This document shows positions 8,008-18,370 of a DNA stretch of 45,121 nucleotides, piece by piece. The notes under the pieces were generated by a model, which was given only the letters and a program-made list of their open reading frames with translations, had not been told where the DNA came from and ran no database searches. A program made the position numbers and the translations under genes. This stretch comes from Chromatiales bacterium (GTDB lineage: Bacteria; Pseudomonadota; Gammaproteobacteria; Steroidobacterales; GCA-2729495), in assembly GCA_016789845.1 (NCBI GenBank), contig JAEUQA010000042.1, forward strand, positions 1 through 45,121, in the 5' to 3' direction. The first letter of the stretch is position 1. The number at the start of each line of letters is the position of its first letter.

Positions 8008-10332
8008 ATGCTCCCTGTCTGCTCCCGCCTGAACCTCTGCCGGGTGCTCCTCGTCGTCCTGGCGGGAGTCTTCGCCCCCGGCCTCAGTGCCGCCACTTAC
8101 GCAGGCCGGCCCGTGCGCGCCGTGCTCGAGGAACTGCAGCGCCCGGGCCTCACCCTGATCTACAACGACATCCTCGTGCCGGCTGACCTGCGGGTGCTCG
8201 CGGAGCCCGACGCTCCGTCCGGGATTCCCCTCCTGAACGAGATCCTGGCGCCCCACGGGCTCACGACGCGGGCAGCGGGACCCGGCATCTGGGCCATCGT
8301 CGCCGCACCCGGCGGCAAGCCCACGGTAGCCGATACGCCGCGGCCGGACGCGCCGCGCCGGCCGCCAACCGCCCTGGAGGAGATCGTGGTGACGGCGAGC
8401 CAGTACAACCTGGCCAACACCGCACCCGAGGTCAGGACCTTCCTGACCCAGCAGGAGCTCCGCAGCCTGCCGAAGATGGCGGACGAGACGTTGCGTGCCG
8501 TGCACCGGCTGCCGGGCGCCGCCAGCAACGGCGTGTCCGGCCTCGCGCACATGCGCGGCGGCGATGAGAACGAGACCCAGATCATCCTGGACGGCATGCC
8601 GCTCCAGGAGCCCTTTCACCTCAAGAGCTTCTTCAGCCCGATCAGCGTACTGGACCCGGGCATGGTGGACTCCCTGAACGTGTACGCGGGGGGCTTTCCG
8701 GTGGAGTACGGCGGCCGCATGAGCGCCGTGGTGGATGCCCGGTCGGTGGACCCCACGGGGGACGGGGACAACGCCCTCGGCCTTTCCCTCTACCACCTCA
8801 GCGCGCTCACGGGCGACACCTTCGCCAACGACCGCGGGCGCTGGCTGGCCTCGGCCCGGCGCAGCAACCTGGCCGAGGTCGTCAAGGTGGCCGAGAGGGA
8901 CCTGGGGGAGCCGCGCTACCTGGATGCCTTCGTCAAGGCCGAGTTTGACCTGAGCGACCAGACCACCGTGGCAGCCCATGCGCTGTTCGCCGAAGACCGG
9001 ATCGACATCAACAACAACGACCAGACGGAGTTCGCCAGGACCACTGACCGGAACGTCTACCTGTGGGCGACGGCAGAGCGCCAGTGGTCCGACGCGCTGC
9101 TGGGGCGGGCATTGGTCGCCTGGACCACGGTAGACAAGAATCGCAAGGGCACCGTGGACGATCCCGCTGGCGCGACGGGTGCGGTGCAGGACCTGCGGGA
9201 CTCCCACACCACGCTGCTGAAGGTCGACCTCGAGCAGGGTGACGACTTCCTCCGGTGGCGCGCCGGGTTCGATGCGGCCTGGATGGGGGCGGAGTACGCC
9301 TACAGAAGCACCTTCCAGACGACGGCCGGCTACCCCTTCCCGAACAGCGCGGCCGAAGCCATCGTCCGGGACCTGGCGCCTGAGCCTGAAGGAACGGCAA
9401 CCGGAGCGTTCGTGGCCGCCCGCTGGCGGATCACCGACACCGTCACCGGGGAACTGGGCCTGCGCTGGGACAACCAGACCTACGACAGGGTGGATCGCGG
9501 CACGCAGCTCTCGCCCCGCGCCAACGTCCTCTGGGACCTCTCGGTCGAAACCCAGGTCCGGGCCAGCTGGGGCCGGTTCTACCAGGCCCAGGGCATCGGC
9601 GAGCTGCAGGTGGAAGACGGCATCGACACATTCTTCCCGGCCCAGCGTGCGGATCATTTCATCGTCAGCGTGGAGCACGCGCTCAACGACAGCATCTCGG
9701 CGCGCTTCGAGGCGTACTACAAGGACTACGAGGAGCTGAAGCCCCGCTTCGAGAATCTCTTCGACCCTCTGGTGGTGCTGCCGGAACTGAAGACGGACCG
9801 GGTGGGCGTCGCCCCGACCGCGGGCCTGGTCCGCGGCCTCGAGTTCCTGATCCGGGATCGCGCCGCCGATCCCTGGGGCTGGTGGCTGAGCTACACCTGG
9901 TCCCGGGCGGAGGAGACCGTGGACCGGGCCGACGTGCCCCGGAGCTGGGACCAGCGGCACACCTTCAACGGCGGGCTGAGCTGGACGAGGGGTCCCTGGG
10001 ACCTGTCCCTCGCCGGCACCTGGCACACCGGCTGGCCCAGCACCCCGGCCACCTACGTACAGGAGCCAGACCCGGTGGTCACCGTCGGCGCCCGAAACTC
10101 GACGCGCTACGACGACTTCCGGTCCCTGGACATCCGGGCCGCCTACACCTTCAACCTGCCCGACAGCGAGTTGCTGACCTTCCTGGAGATCACCAACCTG
10201 CTGGCCTTCAGGAACCCCTGCTGCGTCGAATACAGGGTCATCGACGACGGCGCCGGGGGTACGGTGCTCGACACGGACTTCGACTACTGGCCCCGGTTCG
10301 TGCCAAACCTCGGAATTCTCTGGAGATTCTGA
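8008..10332 (+). CDS. TonB-dependent outer-membrane receptor with N-terminal STN domain
   Basis: The 774-residue protein has a signal peptide (1 to about 28, RVLLVVLAGVFAPGLSA), a short STN domain (about 29-98, VRAVLEELQRPGLTLIYND), a Pro-rich linker, the TonB box EEIVVTAS (124-131), a plug domain (MADETLRAVHRLPG, QIILDGMPLQEPFHL) and a beta-barrel ending in terminal Phe (LGILWRF). It should import a ligand across the outer membrane and signal to FecR and the ECF sigma; the ligand is not predictable. I use ATG 8008 because the earlier in-frame TTG (7954) lies inside the upstream terminator and would place a charged segment before the signal peptide. Confidence 0.88.
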   Translation: MLPVCSRLNLCRVLLVVLAGVFAPGLSAATYAGRPVRAVLEELQRPGLTLIYNDILVPADLRVLAEPDAPSGIPLLNEILAPHGLTTRAAGPGIWAIVAAPGGKPTVADTPRPDAPRRPPTALEEIVVTASQYNLANTAPEVRTFLTQQELRSLPKMADETLRAVHRLPGAASNGVSGLAHMRGGDENETQIILDGMPLQEPFHLKSFFSPISVLDPGMVDSLNVYAGGFPVEYGGRMSAVVDARSVDPTGDGDNALGLSLYHLSALTGDTFANDRGRWLASARRSNLAEVVKVAERDLGEPRYLDAFVKAEFDLSDQTTVAAHALFAEDRIDINNNDQTEFARTTDRNVYLWATAERQWSDALLGRALVAWTTVDKNRKGTVDDPAGATGAVQDLRDSHTTLLKVDLEQGDDFLRWRAGFDAAWMGAEYAYRSTFQTTAGYPFPNSAAEAIVRDLAPEPEGTATGAFVAARWRITDTVTGELGLRWDNQTYDRVDRGTQLSPRANVLWDLSVETQVRASWGRFYQAQGIGELQVEDGIDTFFPAQRADHFIVSVEHALNDSISARFEAYYKDYEELKPRFENLFDPLVVLPELKTDRVGVAPTAGLVRGLEFLIRDRAADPWGWWLSYTWSRAEETVDRADVPRSWDQRHTFNGGLSWTRGPWDLSLAGTWHTGWPSTPATYVQEPDPVVTVGARNSTRYDDFRSLDIRAAYTFNLPDSELLTFLEITNLLAFRNPCCVEYRVIDDGAGGTVLDTDFDYWPRFVPNLGILWRF

Positions 10333-10390
10333 GCCGCTTACCCGGTCCTCCGGGGCCGATTGATTTCATCGGGCGGCAGCGTCCAACACC

Positions 10391-12082
10391 ATGCAGCACA
10401 TCCAACCCGTGGCCGGGCGCCGGCGCCCCACCCTCAGCGTGGAGGCCTTGCTTCTCCTCGCTTCCGTGGCTTTTGCCGCCCTCTACAACGGCGCCCTGTG
10501 GCAACGCCTGTTCGGCTCGGCGGACTTCCTGGAGCCGCGGACGGCTGCCCTGTTCGCCGGGCTCTTTCTCGCCGTCACGTGTATCCAGTTCGCCGGTCTG
10601 GCGCTGTTGCTCACGCGGCGCACGGTAAGGCCGGTGCTGGCGGTGCTGTTCCTGTGCACCGCCATCGCCAGCTACTACATGAACCGGTACACGGTCTTCC
10701 TCAACACCGAGATGTTGCGCAACATCCTGCGGACCGACCCCGCGGAGGCCGGGGAGCTGCTGACCCTGCACCTCGTCCCCCACCTGCTCCTGTATGCGGC
10801 GGTGCCCATCGCGCTGGTGTTCTGGACACGCGTCCAGGTGCGGCCCCTGCGCCGCGCCGTGCTGGTGAGGGCCGGAAGCGTGGGGGCCGCGCTCGTGGTC
10901 GCGGTGCTGGCCGTCGTCGTGCAGTACGGGGATGCGGCCTCGCTGATCCGGAGTCACCGGGATGCCCGGCACCTCGTCACCCCCACCAACTACCTCGCGT
11001 CCCTGTTCAAGATATCCCGGGAGGCGGTCGCCGAACCGCACGGTGCGCCACGACGCATAGCCCTGGACGCCCACCGGGGTATCAGGGCCACGGCGGGCCG
11101 CAAGCCGGCCCTCCTGGTGCTGGCCATCGGCGAGACCGTCCGCTCGGCGAACTTCGGCCTCAGCGGTTACGCAAGGCAAACCACTCCCGAGCTCAGCCAG
11201 CTGGACCTGCTGGTCTACCCGAGGGTCCAGGCCTGCGGTACCAGCACCGAGGTCTCACTGCCCTGCATGTTCGCGCCCATCGGCCGGCGCGACTACGACG
11301 AGAAGCGCATAGCGAACGAGGAATCGCTTCTCCAGGTCCTCAAGCAGGTGGGCGTCGAAGTCGTGTGGATCGACAACCAGTCTGGCTGCAAGGGCGTTTG
11401 CGACGGGCTGCCCGAGGAGCGCATCGGGGGCGCCGCGGATCCGGCCCTCTGCGACGGCGAGCGGTGCCTGGACGGCATCATGCTGCCGCGACTCCAGGCA
11501 GCCGTGAAGGCCCATGCCGGCGATCTGGTGGTGGTCCTGCACCTGCTGGGGAATCACGGGCCAGCCTATTCCCGTCGCTACCCCCCGGAGTTCCGCGAAT
11601 TCGTGCCGACCTGCGAGAGCCTGGAACTGAACGACTGTTCGCCGGAGGAGATCGTCAATGCCTACGACAACGCGATTCTCTACACCGACCACGTGCTCAC
11701 GAGCATCGTGCGCTACCTGCAGGCGGAGTCGGGCAGGGATACGGGGCTGATCTACGTGTCTGATCACGGTGAATCACTGGGCGAGGCGGGCTTCTACCTC
11801 CATGGCCTGCCGTACACGATCGCTCCGGCGGTCCAGCGCGAAGTGCCAATGCTGGTCTGGCTCTCCAAGGGTCTCGAAAGCGCCGGGGGGTTCAGCCGCG
11901 ACTGCCTCCGGCAAGGGACGGACCGGGACGTGGCCCACGATCACCTCTTTCATTCGGTCCTGGGCCTGCTGAACGTGGAAACGGTGGTGCGCGAGCCCGC
12001 GCTGGACCTCTTCTCCGCGTGCCGGAATCCCGTGGGCACGCAAATGGTCAGTGGCGACCCGCCGGGATTGCACATATCCTGA
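10391..12082 (+). CDS. eptA: lipid A phosphoethanolamine transferase (EptA type)
   Basis: The 563-residue protein has five N-terminal membrane helices (to about residue 180) and a periplasmic alkaline-phosphatase-fold domain. Zinc and nucleophile residues are visible: E248 in GETVRS, T284 in CGTSTEVSLPCMF, D458-H459 in SDHGES, and H471. These fit the EptA/MCR positions, and multiple paired cysteines are present as in the family. It transfers phosphoethanolamine from phosphatidylethanolamine to lipid A, lowering negative charge and polymyxin binding. It lies directly upstream of the arn genes. The AATCAATCGG-like sequence at 10357-10367 and the preceding receptor stop leave a short promoter region. 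The choice of EptA over related transferases such as EptC or EptB rests on length and context. Confidence 0.88.
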   Translation: MQHIQPVAGRRRPTLSVEALLLLASVAFAALYNGALWQRLFGSADFLEPRTAALFAGLFLAVTCIQFAGLALLLTRRTVRPVLAVLFLCTAIASYYMNRYTVFLNTEMLRNILRTDPAEAGELLTLHLVPHLLLYAAVPIALVFWTRVQVRPLRRAVLVRAGSVGAALVVAVLAVVVQYGDAASLIRSHRDARHLVTPTNYLASLFKISREAVAEPHGAPRRIALDAHRGIRATAGRKPALLVLAIGETVRSANFGLSGYARQTTPELSQLDLLVYPRVQACGTSTEVSLPCMFAPIGRRDYDEKRIANEESLLQVLKQVGVEVVWIDNQSGCKGVCDGLPEERIGGAADPALCDGERCLDGIMLPRLQAAVKAHAGDLVVVLHLLGNHGPAYSRRYPPEFREFVPTCESLELNDCSPEEIVNAYDNAILYTDHVLTSIVRYLQAESGRDTGLIYVSDHGESLGEAGFYLHGLPYTIAPAVQREVPMLVWLSKGLESAGGFSRDCLRQGTDRDVAHDHLFHSVLGLLNVETVVREPALDLFSACRNPVGTQMVSGDPPGLHIS

Positions 12083-12149
12083 TGCCCGGAGCCGATGTGG
12101 GCGGCTGCTGCCATCGCCAGATGGCGACACCTTGCCGGGACATTCACCC

Positions 12150-13127
12150 ATGGAGTTCAAGACCACGCACCTGATCCAGCCGGGCCTGCTGCTCGCCCTT
12201 CTTGCCGCAGGGATGCCGTGGGCGATGGCGGCATCGGCTGCCGGCCCGCCGCCGGCGCCATTGCAGGCCGGGCGAGTGGGCTGGACGCGCATCGACCTGG
12301 AAGCCCACAAGGTATTCATGTCGGCCAGGACCACGGCTGAGTGGGCCATCGAAGACGGGCCCGCTGCGGCATCCCGGCTGATTGCGCTTCCGACGGAGAA
12401 CGGCCGGGGCGCGGTGATCCCGCCCGGGCCGGCCGTGCTGACCCTGACAGTCATGGCGGAGATCCCCGGCACGCGCTCTGCCACCACGCTCTGGATGGAT
12501 CCCGGGACTGCCAATTCCCTGCAGTACGAAATCGTCGATTCCGGCCGCAGGCACAGGAAGCGCCTGGTCCGCTTCGCGCCTGACGGCGCTTACCAGCGCA
12601 CCCGCCGCCCGCGGAAGTCCGAGGATGCGACCAAGCCCGATACCTGGACCGACCTGTCAGCGGACTTCTGGCCCTACGGGCACGAGGTCGCCGGCGCGCC
12701 GGTCATCGACTCACTGAGCCTGCTCTATGTCGCCGCTGCAAGTGGTCTCGACCGTCCCGGGGACCGGCTGGAAGTGCTCGTTTACCAGCGACGGGAGCTG
12801 GTGCGGGTGACACTCAAGGTGGACGGCGAGGTAAACACGCCGGTGGCGTACCGGGCCACCGGCAGCGACGGCGCCCGGGTGTGCCGGGGCTCCGCCCGGG
12901 CCCTGCGCCTGCGCCTCAGTGTGCTGCCGCTCGGACCCGCGACGCCGGACTTCGACTTCCTGGGCCTGAAGAGCGACATCGCCGTGCTGCTGGAGCCGGA
13001 ACTGCGCGTGCCCCTCCGCATCGAGGGCCGGGCCGCCGTCGTCGGCCGGGTTACTTCAACGGTAAAGGAGGTCCGCCTGAAGGCTGGCGCCTCGTGCCCA
13101 CGAGGCATAAGCGGAAGTCCCGATTGA
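12150..13127 (+). CDS. unknown exported protein in the lipid A modification cluster
   Basis: I do not recognise this 325-residue protein with confidence. It has a signal peptide (residues 1 to about 31, LIQPGLLLALLAAGMPWAMA) and a mainly beta-rich secreted body. TTLWMDPGTANSLQYEIV and RHRKRLVRFAPDGAY recall DUF3108-like periplasmic proteins, a weak resemblance. No catalytic motif is seen. I start at ATG 12150 because the signal peptide begins there; an earlier in-frame start would overlap eptA. The gene lies between eptA and arnB on the same strand with short gaps on both sides, so a role in the outer-membrane modification pathway is plausible but inferred. Confidence 0.72.
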   Translation: MEFKTTHLIQPGLLLALLAAGMPWAMAASAAGPPPAPLQAGRVGWTRIDLEAHKVFMSARTTAEWAIEDGPAAASRLIALPTENGRGAVIPPGPAVLTLTVMAEIPGTRSATTLWMDPGTANSLQYEIVDSGRRHRKRLVRFAPDGAYQRTRRPRKSEDATKPDTWTDLSADFWPYGHEVAGAPVIDSLSLLYVAAASGLDRPGDRLEVLVYQRRELVRVTLKVDGEVNTPVAYRATGSDGARVCRGSARALRLRLSVLPLGPATPDFDFLGLKSDIAVLLEPELRVPLRIEGRAAVVGRVTSTVKEVRLKAGASCPRGISGSPD

Positions 13128-13177
13128 TCCGGGCTAGTTCACCCGTCTAACCTAGTTATAAGGGGGAGTCGCAATTC

Positions 13178-14368
13178 ATGGTGTCGCCGCAGGCATCCCA
13201 TCAGGCTGTTTCAGCGTTGCCGTTTCTGCCGTTCTCCCGCCCGAGCATCACCCAGGCCGATATCGATGCGGTCGTCGACGTCCTGCGCTCCGGCTGGATT
13301 ACGACCGGGCCAAAATGCGCGGTACTTGAAGACGCCTTCAGGACGCGGGTAGGCGCGCCCCACGCCGCCGCCGTCACGTCGGCGACAGCGGCCATGCACC
13401 TGCTGTTCCGGGCCTATGGCATCGGTCCGGGCGACGAGATCATCACCCCGTCGATGACCTGGGTGTCCACGGTCAACCTGGCCGTCCTCTCAGGCGCCAC
13501 TCCCGTGTTCGCCGACATCGATCGCGACACGCTGATGGTCACGGCCGCGGAGGTGGACCGGCTCTGCACGCCCCGCACCCGCCTGATCATTCCCGTGCAC
13601 ATGGCAGGGGCATCCCTGGACCTGCGGGGACTGCGTGAAGTGGCCGTCCGTCGCGGGATACCGCTGATCGAGGACGCGGCCCATGCCGCCGGGACGGAAT
13701 TCGAGGGCGTGCCGGTCGGCCGGGATGGCACCTCGATCTTCTCGTTCCACCCCATCAAGAACATGACCACCGGCGAAGGGGGCATGCTCTGCACGGACGA
13801 TGCACAGCTTGCCGAGCACTTTCGCCGGCTCCGCTTTCACGGGCTCGGCGTGAACGCCTTCGATCGGGAGACGCTCGGGCGGTCTCCGCAGGCCGAGGTG
13901 CTGGAGCCCGGATACAAGTACAACCTTCCGGACATGAACGCGGTACTCGGCCTCTCCCAGCTGACCCGCCTCGACGCCATGAACGAGAGGCGCGCAGTCC
14001 TGGCGCGACGTTATCTCGAACTGCTCTCCACCGTGGATGAAGTAACGCCGCTGGGGTTGCCTGGCTGGAATATGCGCCACAGCTGGCACCTGTTCATCGT
14101 CCAGGTCGACATCGACAGGGCCGGGATGTCCCGGGACGAGTTCATGCAGCGGCTCAAGGACCTCGGCATCGGCACCGGCATTCACTTCCGGGCGATCCAC
14201 GAGCAGCAGTACTACCGCGAGCTGATGCCGCAGACGATTGGCACACTCCCGAACACGGAGTGGAACTCGCGCCGCATCTGCTCACTTCCCCTGTTTCCGG
14301 ACATGGAGCCGGGGGACGTGGACCGGGTGGTCGCCGCCATCAAGAGCGTTCTAAGCAACAAGAGCTGA
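13178..14368 (+). CDS. arnB: UDP-4-amino-4-deoxy-L-arabinose--oxoglutarate aminotransferase
   Basis: This is a 396-residue DegT/DnrJ/EryC1 PLP aminotransferase. The PLP lysine is K194 in FSFHPIKNMTTGEGGM, with DAAHAAGTEF before it and GYKYNLPDMNAVLGLSQL after it. It converts UDP-L-Ara4O to UDP-L-Ara4N using glutamate. Assignment as ArnB over other sugar aminotransferases rests on sequence resemblance and on the arnC, A, D, T, E, F genes that follow. AAGGGGGAG lies a few bases upstream of ATG 13178. Confidence 0.93.
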   Translation: MVSPQASHQAVSALPFLPFSRPSITQADIDAVVDVLRSGWITTGPKCAVLEDAFRTRVGAPHAAAVTSATAAMHLLFRAYGIGPGDEIITPSMTWVSTVNLAVLSGATPVFADIDRDTLMVTAAEVDRLCTPRTRLIIPVHMAGASLDLRGLREVAVRRGIPLIEDAAHAAGTEFEGVPVGRDGTSIFSFHPIKNMTTGEGGMLCTDDAQLAEHFRRLRFHGLGVNAFDRETLGRSPQAEVLEPGYKYNLPDMNAVLGLSQLTRLDAMNERRAVLARRYLELLSTVDEVTPLGLPGWNMRHSWHLFIVQVDIDRAGMSRDEFMQRLKDLGIGTGIHFRAIHEQQYYRELMPQTIGTLPNTEWNSRRICSLPLFPDMEPGDVDRVVAAIKSVLSNKS

Positions 14369-14400
14369 CCGGCCAAGCCCGCAACCAGGAGGGCCCCATC

Positions 14401-15429
14401 GTGCTGTCCATCGTCGCGCCCGTCTACAACGAGGAAGCCTCGCTGCCGGAACTGATCCGGCGCTGCCTGGCTGTCGGCCACCAGCAGGGCGAACGCTTCG
14501 AGCTCGTCCTCGTCGATGACGGCAGCGCCGACCAGTCAGCGAAGCTCATCACGGAAGCCGCCGGGAGTCATCCCGATGTCGTCATTGGCGTACTCCTGGG
14601 GCGTAACTGCGGCCAGCACGCCGCGCTGATGGCCGGACTCGCGGAGTCCCGCGGCGACGTCGTCGTAACGATTGACGCCGACCTGCAGAACCCGCCCGAG
14701 GAGATCCCCAAGCTGCTGGCGCTGAGCCGGCAGGGCTATGACGTGGTCGGCAGCGTACGCCTGAACCGGCAGGACTCGCTGTTCCGGCGGCTGATGTCGC
14801 GCATGATCAATGCCGCGGTCAGGCGCTCGACCGGCGTGATGATGCATGACTACGGCTGCATGCTGCGCGCCTACGACCGGGACGTGGTTAACGCTCTCCT
14901 GCAGTGCCGGGAGCGCAGCACGTTCATACCGGTGCTGGCCAACGGCTTCGCCTCGCGCACCGCGGAAGTGGAGGTTGCCCACGCCCGCCGCGACAGCGGC
15001 GACTCCAAGTACAGCCTGTGGAAGCTGATCAACCTGCAGTTCGACCTGCTGACCACGATGACGACGGCACCGCTCCGTCTCCTCAGCGTCGTGGGCGCGC
15101 TGCTGGCCATTGCAGGCCTCGGTGGCGGCCTTCTCCTGATGGTCATGCGGCTGAGCTACGGGGCGGACTGGGCGGCCAACGGCGTGCTGACCGTCCTCGC
15201 CATCGTCCTCGTCTTCATGGGGCTGCAGTTCATCGCCCTCGGCCTCCTCGGCGAGTACATCGGCCGGATCTTCAACGACGTGAGGGAGCGCCCCCGCTAC
15301 GTGAAGAGCAGGGTCGTTGGCCGGCGCGATCCGGTCGGTACCGCGGCCCAGCAGGCCACCGCCGCCCTCGCCCGGGTCCCGGCTGCCCCGGGACTGCACG
15401 ACACGGCAACGCCCCGAAAGGCAGGTTAG
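14401..15429 (+). CDS. arnC: undecaprenyl-phosphate 4-deoxy-4-formamido-L-arabinose transferase
   Basis: This is a 342-residue GT2 glycosyltransferase with VDDGSADQS and [10 protein letters not shown] metal/nucleotide motifs and two C-terminal membrane helices (about 225-280). The [18 protein letters not shown] segment is typical of ArnC and related polyprenyl-phosphate transferases. It transfers formyl-Ara4N to undecaprenyl phosphate on the cytoplasmic face. The start is GTG 14401, preceded by AGGAGGG (14387-14393); a longer reading would overlap arnB. The stop overlaps the ribosome binding site of arnA. Confidence 0.93.
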   Translation: MLSIVAPVYNEEASLPELIRRCLAVGHQQGERFELVLVDDGSADQSAKLITEAAGSHPDVVIGVLLGRNCGQHAALMAGLAESRGDVVVTIDADLQNPPEEIPKLLALSRQGYDVVGSVRLNRQDSLFRRLMSRMINAAVRRSTGVMMHDYGCMLRAYDRDVVNALLQCRERSTFIPVLANGFASRTAEVEVAHARRDSGDSKYSLWKLINLQFDLLTTMTTAPLRLLSVVGALLAIAGLGGGLLLMVMRLSYGADWAANGVLTVLAIVLVFMGLQFIALGLLGEYIGRIFNDVRERPRYVKSRVVGRRDPVGTAAQQATAALARVPAAPGLHDTATPRKAG

Positions 15430-15434
15430 GAGCC

Positions 15435-17459
15435 ATGCGCACGATCGTACTGGCCTACGGCGGGATGGGCTGCACCGGCCTCCAGGCGCTGCTGGATGCC
15501 GGCTATGACGTGGTGGCGCTGTTCACCCACGCGGATGACCCCGCCGAAGCCCAGTGGTTCCCCTCGGTGGCCGAGATGGCGGCCCGCCACGATATCCCCG
15601 TGTTTGCTCCTGAGAGCATCAATGACGGTCTCTGGGTGGAGCGCATCCGGAAGCTCGAGCCCGACATCCTCTTTTCCTTCTACTACCGGAACCTCGTGAG
15701 CGCCGACATCCTCGCCATTCCCCACGCCGGATGCTTCAACCTGCACGGCTCGCTGCTGCCGAAGTACCGGGGACGTGCGCCGGGCAACTGGGTGCTGGTC
15801 AATGGCGAGACCGAAACCGGCGTCACCCTGCACCACATGGTCACCAGGGCCGATGCCGGTGACATCGTCTGCCAGGAGGCGGTGCCCATCTCGATCGACG
15901 ACACGGGCCGGACCCTGCACGACAAGCTGGTGGCGGCCGCCAGCCGGATGCTGGCGAACTGCCTGCCCGCCATCAAGGCCGGCACGGCACCCCGCAGCCC
16001 CCAGGACCACGTGAAGGCCACTTATTTCGGGCGGCGCACTCCCGCCGATGGCGAGATCAACTGGCAGCGCGCGGCCGGCGACATCCGCAACCTCGTGCGC
16101 GCCGTCACCCGGCCGTTCCCCGGGGCCTTCAGCCATGCCGCGCGGAGAAAGGTAATGATCTGGGAGGCCGCGATCAGCCCCCATGAGTATGGCGCCACGA
16201 ATCCCGGCACCGTCGTCTCGGTGGACCCGCTCACCGTGGCCTGCGGCAAGGGCTTTCTCGAGGTCCGCTATGGCCAGGTGGAGGGTGGCGCCTACTGCAC
16301 CGGCAGCCAGCTGGCCAGCTCCCTCGGGCTGACCGTCGGCTCCGTGATCGGCTCCAGGCCGGATCGCCGCGTCGTCCGCTCACGCAAGCAACGAGTCCTC
16401 ATCCTCGGAATCAACGGGTTCATTGGCAATGCCCTGAGCGAACGGCTGCTGGAAGACGGCGGCTACGAGGTGCATGGCATGGACCTCAACGACTCGGCGA
16501 TCACCCGCCTCCGGACCCATCCGGATTTCCACTTCCATGAAGGGGACATCTCGATCCACAACGAATGGATCGAGTATCACGTCAGGAAGTGCGACATCGT
16601 GCTGCCACTCGTGGCCATCGCCACGCCAATCGAGTACGTGCGCAACCCGATCCGGGTCTTCGAACTGGACTTCGAGGAGAACCTGAAAGTCATCCGCTAC
16701 TGCGTCAAGTATGGCAAGCGGGTGATCTTCCCGTCGACGTCCGAAGTGTATGGCATGTGTGACGAGGACGAGTTCGACGAGGACACGTCGCGCCTGGTCC
16801 TGGGGCCGATCAACAAGCAGCGCTGGATATACTCCTGCTGCAAGCAGCTGCTGGACCGCGTGATCTGGGCCTATGGCCAGAGGGATGGGCTCCGCTTCAC
16901 CCTCTTTCGTCCGTTCAACTGGATCGGGCCACGGCTGGACTCGCTCGAGTCCGCCCGCATCGGCAGTTCGCGCGCGATCACCCAGCTGATCCTCAACCTG
17001 GTCGAGGGAACGCCCATCCAGCTCGTTGACGGGGGCAGCCAGCGCCGCTGCTTCACCGACGTGTCGGAAGGCATCGAGTGCCTCTTCCGGATCATCGAGA
17101 ACAGGGATGGCGCCTGCGATGGCCAGATCATCAACATCGGCAATCCGGAGAACGAAGCCAGCATCCGCGACCTGGCCAAAGTCCTGGTCGAGGAATTCGA
17201 CCGGCATCCGCTTCGCGGCTGCTTCCCGCCCGGTGGCGGGATAATCGAACTGGAGAGTTCGGCCTACTACGGCAAGGGTTACGAGGACGTCCAGCATCGC
17301 CGGCCCAGCATCCGCAACGCCCGGCGGCTCCTCGACTGGCACCCCAGGATCGGGTTCCGGGAGTCCGTCGTCACGACCCTGGATTTCTTCCTCCGGGAGT
17401 ACATGGCGGGCCACATCCCGAAGGAGGACGCTGTCTCGCGTGGCGAACCGGTCTCCTGA
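15435..17459 (+). CDS. arnA: bifunctional UDP-Ara4N formyltransferase / UDP-glucuronate oxidative decarboxylase
   Basis: The 674-residue protein is close to the 660 of the E. coli enzyme. The N-terminal formyltransferase domain (1 to about 300) keeps N102, H104 and D140 in [19 protein letters not shown] and RADAGDIVC. The C-terminal SDR-like dehydrogenase (about 318-660) has the NAD motif [11 protein letters not shown], then PSTSEVYG (S436, E437) and [10 protein letters not shown]. It makes UDP-Ara4O from UDP-glucuronate and N-formylates UDP-Ara4N. TTAGGAG lies just before ATG 15435. Its 3' end overlaps the arnD start. No ugd (UDP-glucose dehydrogenase) gene is present in this window. Confidence 0.95.
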   Translation: MRTIVLAYGGMGCTGLQALLDAGYDVVALFTHADDPAEAQWFPSVAEMAARHDIPVFAPESINDGLWVERIRKLEPDILFSFYYRNLVSADILAIPHAGCFNLHGSLLPKYRGRAPGNWVLVNGETETGVTLHHMVTRADAGDIVCQEAVPISIDDTGRTLHDKLVAAASRMLANCLPAIKAGTAPRSPQDHVKATYFGRRTPADGEINWQRAAGDIRNLVRAVTRPFPGAFSHAARRKVMIWEAAISPHEYGATNPGTVVSVDPLTVACGKGFLEVRYGQVEGGAYCTGSQLASSLGLTVGSVIGSRPDRRVVRSRKQRVLILGINGFIGNALSERLLEDGGYEVHGMDLNDSAITRLRTHPDFHFHEGDISIHNEWIEYHVRKCDIVLPLVAIATPIEYVRNPIRVFELDFEENLKVIRYCVKYGKRVIFPSTSEVYGMCDEDEFDEDTSRLVLGPINKQRWIYSCCKQLLDRVIWAYGQRDGLRFTLFRPFNWIGPRLDSLESARIGSSRAITQLILNLVEGTPIQLVDGGSQRRCFTDVSEGIECLFRIIENRDGACDGQIINIGNPENEASIRDLAKVLVEEFDRHPLRGCFPPGGGIIELESSAYYGKGYEDVQHRRPSIRNARRLLDWHPRIGFRESVVTTLDFFLREYMAGHIPKEDAVSRGEPVS

Positions 17460-18369
17460 TGGCATGAAGGCCGACGAGCGACACATCAGCCTGCGCGTGG
17501 ACGTGGATACCTTCCGTGGCACGCGGGATGGCGTGCCGGCGCTGCTCGAGGCCCTGGCCCGGCGTGGCATCAAGGCCACGTTCTTCTTCTCGGTAGGCCC
17601 CGACAACATGGGGCGGCACGTTCGCAGGCTGCTCCGGCCGAAGTTCCTGGGCAAGATGCTGCGTTCGGGGGCGGGCGGACTGTACGGCTGGGACATCCTG
17701 CTCCGCGGGACGCTCTGGCCGGGGCCCCTCATCGGCCGGCGCCTGGCCCACGTGATCCGGGCCGCCGCAACCGAGGGCCACGAAGTCGGGTTGCATGCCT
17801 GGGACCACCACCTCTGGCAGACGCGGCTCAACGGCCTGGACCGGGGCGCCATCCGGGAGCAGCTGGTCCTCGGGGTGGACGAGCTCGCGGCCATCACCGG
17901 CACGCGACCGCAGTGCTCGGCGGCCGCCGGCTGGCAGTGCAACGAGCGGGCATTGCTCGAGAAGGAAGCGCTCGGGTTCGCCTACAACAGCGATTGCCGT
18001 GGCAGCAGCATCTTCCGCCCGATGGTCGAGGGCCGGGTCCTTGCGCCCCAGATTCCCGTTACCCTGCCAACCTACGATGAGCTCATCGGGCGGGATGGGG
18101 TCACGGACCTGACCTATAACGACGTACTCCTCGGCCTGATCCGGCCGGGGAACCTCAACGTGCTGACGGTGCATGCCGAGGTTGAAGGCTGTTCGAGGCA
18201 GGCGCTGTTCGCCGGCTTCCTGGAGCGCGCCGGCGCCCGCGGCATCCGCTTTGGCCCCCTGCGGGACCTGCTGACGTCCATGACCACGTATGCCCCTGAC
18301 CGGATCGTGGCCCGGGCCATCCCCGGCCGCGATGGCACGGCCTGCTGGCAGGCCTCGGCAGTTGCCTGA
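17440..18369 (+). CDS. arnD: 4-deoxy-4-formamido-L-arabinose-phosphoundecaprenol deformylase
   Basis: This is a 309-residue NodB/polysaccharide-deacetylase-fold protein. [16 protein letters not shown] carries the metal-binding Asp pair, and [13 protein letters not shown] holds the metal His residues. It removes the formyl group from undecaprenyl-phosphate-linked Ara4N so that flipping is irreversible. The start is either GTG 17440, preceded by AAGGAGG at 17421 and overlapping arnA by 20 bases, or ATG 17464, which has a poor ribosome binding site. I prefer GTG. Confidence 0.92.
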   Translation: MANRSPDGMKADERHISLRVDVDTFRGTRDGVPALLEALARRGIKATFFFSVGPDNMGRHVRRLLRPKFLGKMLRSGAGGLYGWDILLRGTLWPGPLIGRRLAHVIRAAATEGHEVGLHAWDHHLWQTRLNGLDRGAIREQLVLGVDELAAITGTRPQCSAAAGWQCNERALLEKEALGFAYNSDCRGSSIFRPMVEGRVLAPQIPVTLPTYDELIGRDGVTDLTYNDVLLGLIRPGNLNVLTVHAEVEGCSRQALFAGFLERAGARGIRFGPLRDLLTSMTTYAPDRIVARAIPGRDGTACWQASAVA

Positions 18370-18370
18370 G

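Noticed and set aside
6667..10026. 1119-codon open frame on the minus strand across the sigma, fecR and TonB-receptor genes
   Set aside because: It is antisense to three well-supported genes with clear domains, has low-complexity Arg/Pro/Gly-rich content and no recognisable family; long antisense frames are expected at this GC content.
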